Below are positions 26,473 through 33,672 of a stretch of 64,000 nt of DNA, piece after piece; the first letter of the stretch is position 1; every line of letters begins with the position of its first letter. Source of the DNA: Actinophytocola oryzae (lineage in GTDB: Bacteria > Actinomycetota > Actinomycetes > Mycobacteriales > Pseudonocardiaceae). The position numbers and the translations under genes are program-made. The notes under the pieces are model-generated. The model saw only the letters and a program-made list of their open reading frames with translations, was not told the DNA's origin and made no database searches. Where the stretch lies: positions 434,001 through 498,000 of the forward strand of contig NZ_SOCP01000005.1 in the NCBI RefSeq assembly GCF_004364325.1, written 5' to 3'.

Positions 26473-26539
26473 CCTGTGGATGTCCTGTGTTCGCTGTGGG
26501 CAACCGCTGTGACCTCCCCCGGCACAGGAAGCTCACAGG
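26473..26539. promoter_or_regulatory. Cluster of PhoP-box-like repeats in the divergent promoter
   Basis: Six hexamer half-sites CACAGG/CACAGC lie in 67 bp. On the minus strand they are at 26473-26478, 26484-26489, 26493-26498 and 26506-26511; on the plus strand at 26523-26528 and 26534-26539. Two pairs are spaced exactly 11 bp, start to start. M. tuberculosis PhoP binds TCACAGC-N4-TCACAGC, also an 11-bp period. The cluster sits between the DUF5666-like gene and the response-regulator gene. Confidence 0.7.
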
Positions 26540-26574
26540 ATTCACTCAGCGGACCCACACGGACGTGCGAGAAC

Positions 26575-27306
26575 ATGACAGCCATGGTGGAGCGGAGTGA
26601 GCTACGGCGACCCGACGGGCAACCCGTCCGGGTACTCGTCATCGACGACGAGGCCACGCTGGCCGAGCTCGTCTCGATGGCGTTGCGGCTCGAGGGGTGG
26701 GAGATCAGGAGTGCCCTCGACGGGCTGACCGCCGTCCGCACCGCGCGTGAGTTCCGGCCGGACGCCGTCGTGCTCGACGTGATGCTGCCGGACATCGACG
26801 GGCTCGAGGTCCTGCGGCGCATGCGGGGCGACCTGCCCAACCTCCCCGTCCTGTTCCTCACGGCCAAGGACAGCGTCGAGGACCGGATCGCCGGGCTGAC
26901 CGCGGGCGGGGACGACTACGTCACCAAGCCGTTCAGCCTCGAGGAGGTCACCCTCCGGCTGCGGGCGCTGCTGCGCAGGACCGGCGTCACCGAGGCGACC
27001 GCCGGGGCGTCGCTCGTCGTCGGGGACCTCACGCTCGACGAGGACAGCCGGGAGGTCACCAGGGGCGGCGAGCTGGTCGAGCTGACCGCCACCGAGTTCG
27101 AGCTGCTGCGTTACCTCATGCGCAACCCGCGCCGGGTGCTGTCCAAGGCGCAGATCCTCGACCGGGTGTGGAACTACGACTTCGGCGGCCAGGCCAACAT
27201 CGTCGAGCTGTACATCTCCTACCTGCGCAAGAAGATCGACGCGGGTCGGTCGCCGATGATCCACACGATGCGGGGCGCCGGGTATGTCCTCAAACCGGGA
27301 GCGTAG
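26575..27306 (+). CDS. OmpR/PhoP-family response regulator
   Basis: A 243-residue response regulator close in sequence to mycobacterial PhoP. Receiver domain: acidic pair DDEA near residue 24, phospho-accepting Asp in VVLDVMLP (residue 68), Thr in FLTAKD and Lys in YVTKPFS. A winged-helix effector domain follows (ELTATEFELLRYLMRNPRRVLSK, then IVELYISYLRKKID) with the recognition helix and C-terminal hairpin RGAGYVL. ATG at 26575 used; 26584 is also possible. It overlaps the sensor-kinase gene by 23 bp, and its own promoter contains matching DNA repeats. Confidence 0.94.
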   Translation: MTAMVERSELRRPDGQPVRVLVIDDEATLAELVSMALRLEGWEIRSALDGLTAVRTAREFRPDAVVLDVMLPDIDGLEVLRRMRGDLPNLPVLFLTAKDSVEDRIAGLTAGGDDYVTKPFSLEEVTLRLRALLRRTGVTEATAGASLVVGDLTLDEDSREVTRGGELVELTATEFELLRYLMRNPRRVLSKAQILDRVWNYDFGGQANIVELYISYLRKKIDAGRSPMIHTMRGAGYVLKPGA

Positions 27307-28750
27307 GGGCGTCGAGTCGTGGTCACTGCGGCGACGGCTGATCTTCGAGCAGATCGTCCTGCTCGCACTCGTCTGTGTGATCATCGTGCTGGTCTCCGAG
27401 GTGGCGCTGCGGGCCTTCCTCGTCGGCCAGCTCGACGACCGGCTCGCCGGAGCGCAGGGCCGTGCCCGACCGCCGGACGCGGCAGGCAGGCCGACCGTGG
27501 GAATCCAGACCCAGGGACAGGGCCCGGGGACCTTCAACGCGCTACTCGACGGCAGTGACGTGCTGCAGGCCAACCGGGTCACCGAGGCAGGCGACCGCGA
27601 GAGCCTGCCTGCGGGCGAGTACGCGACCCTGCTCGACCTGTCGGCCGACGGCCACATCTACCTGCGTGACCTCGGCACGTTCGGCGAGTACCGGCTGGTC
27701 GCCACTCAGACCCCGATGGGCGAGGTGATCGTCACCGGGCTGCCCATGTCCGAGGTCAACAGCATCCTGCTGACCGCCGGACTGATCATCGGGGCCGTCG
27801 CGCTCCTCGGTCTGCTCGTCGCCGCGGGGGCGGGGGCGTTCATCGTGCGCAGGGCGCTGCAGCCGCTGGAGCGGGTGGCGGCCACGGCGGCCAGGGTCGC
27901 CGAGCTGCCGCTCGACCAAGGCGAGGTGGAGCTGGCCGAACGGGTGCCCAGGCGGTACACCGACCCGAACACCGAGGTCGGACGGGTCGGGCTCGCCCTC
28001 AACCACATGCTGGGCAACGTGGGTGACGCGCTCGTCGCCCGGCACGAGAGCGAGCTGCGGGTGCGGCAGTTCGTCGCCGACGCCAGCCACGAGCTGCGCA
28101 CGCCGCTCGCCGCCGTCCGCGGGTACACCGAGCTGATCCGGCGCCGCGACGACGATGTCACGCCGGAGGTGGCGCACGCGCTCGGCCGCGTCGAGTCCGA
28201 GGCCGCGCGGATGACCACGCTGGTCGAGGACCTGCTCCTACTGGCCCGCCTCGACTCCGGCCGCCCGCTCGACCACGGCAGGGTCGACCTGTCCCGCCTG
28301 GTCGTCGACGCGGTGAGCGACGCGCAGGTGGCGGGCCAGGACCACGTGTGGCGGCTCGACGTGCCACCGGACCCGGTCACCGTGCCGGGCGACGAGCCGA
28401 GGCTGCACCAGGTGCTCGCGAACCTGCTGTCCAACGCACGCACGCACACCCCACCTGGCACGACCGTCACCATTGGACTGTCCACAGACGACAGTGGAGC
28501 GACCATGACGGTCACCGACGACGGCCCCGGCATCCCGCAGGACCTGCTGCCCGCGGTGTTCGAACGGTTCGCCAGAGGCGACTCGTCCCGCTCCCGGGCC
28601 GCGGGCAGCACGGGGCTCGGCCTCGCCATCGTGGCCGCCGTCGTGCAGGCACACCACGGCAGCGTCCACGTCGGGAGCAGGCGGGGGTGGACCCGCTTCA
28701 CGGTGACGTTGCCGCGCGAATCACTCGTCACAGCGCACGCACAGGATTGA
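27284..28750 (+). CDS. Sensor histidine kinase (PhoR-like)
   Basis: A 488-residue membrane kinase. Transmembrane helices at about 20-42 and 160-188 enclose an about 115-residue extracytoplasmic sensor region; a HAMP segment follows, then the dimerisation domain with phospho-accepting His269 in DASHELRTPLAAV, the N box NLLSNARTHTPPG, the G1 DDGPGIP and G2 STGLGLAIV motifs of the ATPase domain. It pairs with the overlapping response regulator. The last codons overlap a PhoP-box-like repeat that lies ahead of the glycosyltransferase genes. Confidence 0.94.
   Translation: MSSNRERRGVESWSLRRRLIFEQIVLLALVCVIIVLVSEVALRAFLVGQLDDRLAGAQGRARPPDAAGRPTVGIQTQGQGPGTFNALLDGSDVLQANRVTEAGDRESLPAGEYATLLDLSADGHIYLRDLGTFGEYRLVATQTPMGEVIVTGLPMSEVNSILLTAGLIIGAVALLGLLVAAGAGAFIVRRALQPLERVAATAARVAELPLDQGEVELAERVPRRYTDPNTEVGRVGLALNHMLGNVGDALVARHESELRVRQFVADASHELRTPLAAVRGYTELIRRRDDDVTPEVAHALGRVESEAARMTTLVEDLLLLARLDSGRPLDHGRVDLSRLVVDAVSDAQVAGQDHVWRLDVPPDPVTVPGDEPRLHQVLANLLSNARTHTPPGTTVTIGLSTDDSGATMTVTDDGPGIPQDLLPAVFERFARGDSSRSRAAGSTGLGLAIVAAVVQAHHGSVHVGSRRGWTRFTVTLPRESLVTAHAQD
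28729..28745. promoter_or_regulatory. PhoP-box-like direct repeat before the first GT39 gene
   Basis: The 17-mer CACAGCGCACGCACAGG: two CACAG half-sites spaced 11 bp, preceded by TCA so the first is TCACAGC. It overlaps the 3' end of the kinase gene and ends 44 bp before the GT39 start. The identical 17-mer recurs at 30570-30586. Confidence 0.7.
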
Positions 28751-28789
28751 CCAAGCCGCCACTCAGGCCAGGTGGCCAGGTTTGGGAGT

Positions 28790-30565
28790 ATGACGACACT
28801 CGCCCCCGCCGTGCGCCGCACGCGGGTCCGGCCCGCGCTCCCCCTGCTGCTGACCGCCACCGGAGTGCTGTACGTCTGGGGACTCGGCGCGTCGGGCTGG
28901 GCGAACGCCTACTACTCGGCCGCCGCGCAGGCGGGTGCCGCGAGCTGGAAGGCGCTGCTGTTCGGTGCGACCGACGCGGCGGGCGGGATCACCATCGACA
29001 AGACACCCGCCTCGGTGTGGGTGATGGGGCTGTCGGCGCGGCTGTTCGGCGTCAACACCTGGAGCATCCTCGTGCCGCAGGCGCTCATGGGCGTCGCCAC
29101 GGTCTGGCTGCTGTACGCGGCGGTGAGACGGGTCGCGGGCGAGTGGGCCGCACTGGTCGCCGGGGTCGTGCTGGCGCTGACCCCGGTGGCGGTGCTGATG
29201 TTCCGCTTCAACAACCCGGACGCGTTGCTCGTCCTGCTGCTCACGGCAGGCGCCTACGCGACGGTGCGGGCCATCGAGGACGGCAGGACGCGCTGGCTCG
29301 TGCTCGCGGGCGCGTGTGTCGGGTTCGGCTTCCTCACCAAGATGCTGCAGGCGTTCCTGGTGCTGCCGGGCTTCGGGATCGCCTACGTCGTGGGTGCGAA
29401 GCGCAGACGGATCCTCGGTCTGGCAACGGCTCTCGGCTCGATGGTCGTCGCGGGCGGCTGGTGGGTGCTGCTGGTCTCGCTCTGGCCTGCCGCCGACCGG
29501 CCCTACATCGGCGGCTCGCAGGACAACTCCGTGCTGGAGCTGACCTTCGGCTACAACGGGTTCGGGCGGCTCACCGGCGACGAGGTCGGCAGTGTCGGCG
29601 GCGGCGCGGGCGGCACCTGGGGATCGACCGGCTGGGGCCGACTGCTCAGCGGCGAGATGGCGGGCGGCATCGCGTGGCTCCTGCCCGCGGCGGTCGTGCT
29701 GCTGGGCGGAGGCCTGTGGGCGACGTGGCGCAGGGACCCGGCGTTCCACTCGCTGGTCCTGTGGGGCGGCTGGTTCGTGGTCACCGGCGCGGTCTTCAGC
29801 TACATGAACGGGATCATCCACCCGTACTACACGGTGGCACTGGCACCCGCGCTGGCGGCGGTCGTCGGCATCGGCGGAGTCGTGTTGTGGCGCAGGGGTT
29901 TCGTCGGGTGTGCGGTGGTGTCCGGCGCGGTGGCGCTGACCGCGCTCGAGACGTACCTGCTGCTGGACTCGGTGGTGCTGCTCGTGATCGGGCTCGTCGC
30001 GGCCGGGCTGGTGCTGCTGGTCGAACGCAACCTGGCCGTGGTGGGGCTCGCCGTGGTCGTCGCGCTGGCCGGGCCGGGGGTGTACTCGTTCGAGACGGCC
30101 GCGGCGGCCCACACCGGCGCGATCCCCAGTGCCGGTCCGGCGAACCAGGCCTTCGGTGGTCCCGGCGGCGGTGGTGGTCCGACCGGTGCGCGTGGCGGCG
30201 GCATGGGCGGCCTGCTCGACGCGCCGAGTGTCGGCGCGGACCTGGCGAACCTGCTGGCGGACAGCGGCGACCACACGTGGGCCGCGGCGACCGTCGGCTC
30301 GAACAACGCGGCGGGCTACCAGCTGGCGAGCGGCAGACCCGTGCTCGCGGTGGGTGGTTTCAACGGCACCGACCCGTATCCGACACTGGCCGAGTTCCAG
30401 GAGATGGTCCGAAGTGGACAGATCAGGTACTTCGTGGGCGACGGTGGCATGTCCGGCACCGCGACCGGCGGCAGCGACGCGGGCGCGCAGATCGCCGAGT
30501 GGGTCGCGGCGAGCTTCACCTCGTCGACCGTGTCCGGCGTCACCGTCTACGACCTCACGTCATGA
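28790..30565 (+). CDS. GT39-type (YkcB/ArnT-like) membrane glycosyltransferase, first copy
   Basis: A 591-residue GT-C enzyme that would transfer a sugar from a polyprenyl phosphate to a cell-envelope acceptor on the outer face of the membrane. Ten or more membrane segments are visible. Family motifs include the DKTPASVW loop near residue 73, RFNNPDALLVLLL near 140 and GGSQDNSVLELTFGYNG near 240. The last 150 residues form an extracytoplasmic domain after a Gly-rich linker. ATG at 28790 chosen over the GTG at 28772. It is 47% or so similar by eye to the gene at 31857, hence a paralogue pair; that figure is impression only. Confidence 0.88.
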   Translation: MTTLAPAVRRTRVRPALPLLLTATGVLYVWGLGASGWANAYYSAAAQAGAASWKALLFGATDAAGGITIDKTPASVWVMGLSARLFGVNTWSILVPQALMGVATVWLLYAAVRRVAGEWAALVAGVVLALTPVAVLMFRFNNPDALLVLLLTAGAYATVRAIEDGRTRWLVLAGACVGFGFLTKMLQAFLVLPGFGIAYVVGAKRRRILGLATALGSMVVAGGWWVLLVSLWPAADRPYIGGSQDNSVLELTFGYNGFGRLTGDEVGSVGGGAGGTWGSTGWGRLLSGEMAGGIAWLLPAAVVLLGGGLWATWRRDPAFHSLVLWGGWFVVTGAVFSYMNGIIHPYYTVALAPALAAVVGIGGVVLWRRGFVGCAVVSGAVALTALETYLLLDSVVLLVIGLVAAGLVLLVERNLAVVGLAVVVALAGPGVYSFETAAAAHTGAIPSAGPANQAFGGPGGGGGPTGARGGGMGGLLDAPSVGADLANLLADSGDHTWAAATVGSNNAAGYQLASGRPVLAVGGFNGTDPYPTLAEFQEMVRSGQIRYFVGDGGMSGTATGGSDAGAQIAEWVAASFTSSTVSGVTVYDLTS

Positions 30566-30569
30566 CACG

Positions 30570-30586
30570 CACAGCGCACGCACAGG
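30570..30586. promoter_or_regulatory. PhoP-box-like direct repeat before the GT2-GtrA gene
   Basis: Exact second copy of CACAGCGCACGCACAGG, 5 bp after the first GT39 stop and 44 bp before the preferred GT2 start at 30631. The 44-bp distance equals that of the first copy to its gene. Confidence 0.7.
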
Positions 30587-30630
30587 CGAGCCACACGGGC
30601 GACCAAGCGGGGTGCCCGAGCGTGGAGGAC

Positions 30631-31860
30631 ATGACGCTCACCGTGCCCAACCCCACCGACCGGGAGGCCATCGTCCCCGAGGGCGATCTCCCGGTGCTCG
30701 ACGTCGTCGTGCCCGTGTTCAACGAGGAGCGGGACCTCGCACCCTGTGTCCGGCGGCTGCACGAGCACCTGGTCGAGAGCTTCCCCTACCGGTTCCGGAT
30801 CACCGTGGCGGACAACGCGAGCACGGACGGGACCCCGTCGATCGCCGACGCGCTCGCCGAGGAGATCCCCGAGGTGGTCTCCGTGCACCTGCCGGAGAAG
30901 GGCCGGGGACGGGCGTTGCACGCGGTGTGGACGCACAGCCCCGCCGCCGTGCTGGCGTACCTGGACGTCGACCTCTCCACCGACCTCAACGCGTTGTCAC
31001 CGCTGATCGCGCCGCTGCTGTCGGGGCACTCGGACCTCGCGATCGGCAGCAGGCTCGCGCGCGGCTCCCGGGTCGTGCGCGGACCGAAGCGGGAGTTCAT
31101 CTCCCGCTGCTACAACCTGATCCTGCGCGGCGCGCTCGCGACGCGGTTCTCCGACGCGCAGTGCGGGTTCAAGGCGATCCGCGCGGACGTGGCGTCGAAG
31201 CTGCTGCCGCACGTGACCGACACCGGCTGGTTCTTCGACACCGAACTGCTCGTGCTCGCCGAGCGCAGTGGCCTGCGCATCCACGAGGTGCCCGTCGACT
31301 GGGTGGACGACCCGGACAGCCGCGTGGACATCGTGGTCACGGCCATCGCCGACCTGAAGGGCATCGCGCGGTTGGTGCGCGGCTTCGCGAGTGGGCGGAT
31401 CCCCGTGGCTGAGCTCCGCGAACAACTGGGCCGGGACGCGCCGAGAACGGGGCTGCTGCGCCAACTCGTCCGGTTCTCGGCCGTCGGCGTGATCTCCACG
31501 CTCGCGTACCTGGTGCTGTACTCGCTGATGCGCGACGGGTTGGGCGCGCAGGGGGCGAACTTCGTCGCACTGGGGCTCACCGCGATCGGCAACACGGCGG
31601 CCAACCGGCGGTACACGTTCGGCGTGCGCGGCAGGAAACGCGCGGCACGCCACCAGTTCGAGGGCCTGATCGTGTTCGGACTGGGACTGGCGCTGACGTC
31701 CGGGTCGCTCGCGGTCCTGCACGCGCTCACCGCGCCCGGCCGCGGGCTCGAGCTGGCCGTGCTGGTCCTCGCCAACCTCGCGGCCACCGTGCTGCGGTTC
31801 CTCCTCCTCCGCGGCTGGGTGTTCCACCCGCGCCGCCAGACCGAAACGAGCCCACGTTGA
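30631..31860 (+). CDS. GT2 polyprenyl-phosphate glycosyltransferase fused to a GtrA flippase domain
   Basis: A 409-residue two-domain protein. Residues about 20-250 are a GT2 (dolichol-phosphate-mannose-synthase type) with VVPVFNEERDL, ADNASTDGT, the metal-binding DVDLSTD and QCGFKAIR. Residues about 275-400 are a GtrA domain with four membrane helices (LVRFSAVGVISTLAYLVLY). It would make a polyprenyl-phosphate sugar and help flip it outwards for GT39 use. An in-frame ATG at 30562 overlaps the upstream stop, but the intervening DNA contains the PhoP-box repeat, so 30631 (after GGAGG) is preferred. Confidence 0.87.
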   Translation: MTLTVPNPTDREAIVPEGDLPVLDVVVPVFNEERDLAPCVRRLHEHLVESFPYRFRITVADNASTDGTPSIADALAEEIPEVVSVHLPEKGRGRALHAVWTHSPAAVLAYLDVDLSTDLNALSPLIAPLLSGHSDLAIGSRLARGSRVVRGPKREFISRCYNLILRGALATRFSDAQCGFKAIRADVASKLLPHVTDTGWFFDTELLVLAERSGLRIHEVPVDWVDDPDSRVDIVVTAIADLKGIARLVRGFASGRIPVAELREQLGRDAPRTGLLRQLVRFSAVGVISTLAYLVLYSLMRDGLGAQGANFVALGLTAIGNTAANRRYTFGVRGRKRAARHQFEGLIVFGLGLALTSGSLAVLHALTAPGRGLELAVLVLANLAATVLRFLLLRGWVFHPRRQTETSPR

Positions 31861-33668
31861 TCGCCATCGAGAAGCCGAGGACGGCACCGGCGCCCGCGGA
31901 ACCCGCGCCACGCAGGCAGAAACCCTGGGGGCTGCTGCTCGTCGCCGGAGCCGCCGTCCTGTACCTGTGGAACCTCACCGCGAGCGGCTGGGGCAACAGC
32001 TACTACGCGGCGGCGACACAGGCGGGCACGCAGAGCTGGAAGGCGTTGCTGTTCGGGTCGCTCGACGCGGGGAACGTCATCACCGTCGACAAACCACCAG
32101 CGTCGCTGTGGCTCTCCGGCCTGTTCGGCCGCGTCTTCGGATTCTCCAGCTGGTCGGTCCTCGCGCCGCAGGCGCTCGCGGGTGTCGCGTCGGTCTGGCT
32201 GCTGTACGCGGCGGTGCGGCGGACCTCCGGTCTGGCCGCGGGACTGCTGGCGGGTGTCGGCCTCGCGCTGACCCCGGTGGCCACGCTCATGTTCCGCTTC
32301 AACCTGCCGGACCCGCTGCTCGTGCTCCTGCTCATCGCGGCGGCGTACGCGACGATCCGGGCCGTCGAGAAGGCGAGCGTCGGATGGCTGGTGCTGGCAG
32401 GCACGGCGATCGGCTTCGCGTTCCTCACCAAGATGTTGCAGGGTTTCCTGACGCTGCCCGCGATGGCGCTCGTCTACCTGGTGGCCGCGCCGACCACGCT
32501 GGGCAGGCGGATCGCGCACCTGGCGGCCGCGGCTGGTGCGGTGGTCGTGTCCTCGGGCTGGTACGTCGCGCTCGTGGAGCTGTGGCCTGCCGCGTCGAGG
32601 CCGTACATCGGGGGCTCGACGAACGACTCGTTCCTGGAGCTGGCGCTCGGCTACAACGGGCTCGGCCGGATCTTCGGCGGGGAGGGCAACCCGGGCGGCG
32701 GGGGCGGCGGCGGGTTCGGCAACGTCGGGTTCGGCGGTGCGTCGGGTCTCGGGCGCATGTTCGGCGCCTCCTTCGGCACCGAGGTCTCGTGGCTGCTGCC
32801 CGCCGCGTTGGTCGGGCTGGTCGCCGGGCTGTGGTTCTCGCGGCACGCGCCGAGGACGGACCGCACCCGCGCCGCGCTGTTGCTGTGGGGCGGCTGGCTC
32901 GTGGTGACCGCACTGGTGTTCAGCTTCATGAGCGGGATCATCCACCCGTACTACTCCGTGGCCCTCGCGCCGGGAATCGCCGGGGTGACCGCGATCAGCG
33001 CGCGGGAGCTGTGGCGTGGCCGTGCGCACCCGCCGGTCCGGTACGTGCTCACGGGGATGATGGCGGTCACCGGAGTGTGGACGTTCATCCTGCTGGACCG
33101 GTGGCCGGACTGGCTGCCGTGGCTGCGCTGGCTGATCCTCGCGCTGACGGTCGTGGTGTCGGCGGCGATCGCGGTGGGGGTGCGGGCTCGGGCCCTCGCG
33201 GTGGCCGGGATCGTGACCGCGTTGCTCGGCACGGGTACGTTCTCGGTCGCGACCGCCTCGGTGGCGCACTCCGGCTCGATCCCCACGTCCGGCCCGACGA
33301 GCGACGGCGAGATGGGCGGCGGCCCCGGCGGCGGCATGATGGGCGGGTCCGCCTCCAGCGCGCTGACGACGCTGTTGTCCGACACCGACACGGAGTGGGC
33401 CGCGGCGACGATGAGCGCCCAGTCGGCAGGCGAGCTGGAGCTGGCGACCGGCAGGTCGGTCATCGCGATCGGCGGCTTCAGCGGCGGTGACCCGGCGCCG
33501 ACCCTCGCCGAGTTCCAGCAGTACGTGGCCGAGGGCAGGATCGGCTACTACGTCTCGATGGGCGGCGGCATGCGGGCAGGTGGCAGCTCCGACATCGAAC
33601 AGTGGGTGAGCGACAACTTCAGCTCGCGGACCGTCGGCGGCCAGACGGTGTACGACCTGCGCGGCTGA
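31857..33668 (+). CDS. GT39-type (YkcB/ArnT-like) membrane glycosyltransferase, second copy
   Basis: A 603-residue paralogue of the gene at 28790 with the same order of motifs: TVDKPPASLW near residue 80, RFNLPDPLLVLLL near 150, GGSTNDSFLELALGYNG near 250, then a Gly-rich loop (GNPGGGGGGGFGN) and an extracytoplasmic C-terminal domain with IAIGGFSGGDPAPTLAEFQ. Rare TTG start within the stop of the GT2-GtrA gene (TTGA). The two copies flank the lipid-sugar synthase/flippase and probably have different acceptors. Only 4 bp separate its stop from the convergent regulator gene. Confidence 0.9.
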   Translation: MIAIEKPRTAPAPAEPAPRRQKPWGLLLVAGAAVLYLWNLTASGWGNSYYAAATQAGTQSWKALLFGSLDAGNVITVDKPPASLWLSGLFGRVFGFSSWSVLAPQALAGVASVWLLYAAVRRTSGLAAGLLAGVGLALTPVATLMFRFNLPDPLLVLLLIAAAYATIRAVEKASVGWLVLAGTAIGFAFLTKMLQGFLTLPAMALVYLVAAPTTLGRRIAHLAAAAGAVVVSSGWYVALVELWPAASRPYIGGSTNDSFLELALGYNGLGRIFGGEGNPGGGGGGGFGNVGFGGASGLGRMFGASFGTEVSWLLPAALVGLVAGLWFSRHAPRTDRTRAALLLWGGWLVVTALVFSFMSGIIHPYYSVALAPGIAGVTAISARELWRGRAHPPVRYVLTGMMAVTGVWTFILLDRWPDWLPWLRWLILALTVVVSAAIAVGVRARALAVAGIVTALLGTGTFSVATASVAHSGSIPTSGPTSDGEMGGGPGGGMMGGSASSALTTLLSDTDTEWAAATMSAQSAGELELATGRSVIAIGGFSGGDPAPTLAEFQQYVAEGRIGYYVSMGGGMRAGGSSDIEQWVSDNFSSRTVGGQTVYDLRG

Positions 33669-33672
33669 GCCG

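Noticed and set aside
28348..30560. Very long plus-strand open frame continuing into the GT2-GtrA gene
   Set aside because: It is an out-of-frame shadow of the kinase and first GT39 genes at high GC; only its end from 30562/30631 onward codes for a recognisable family.
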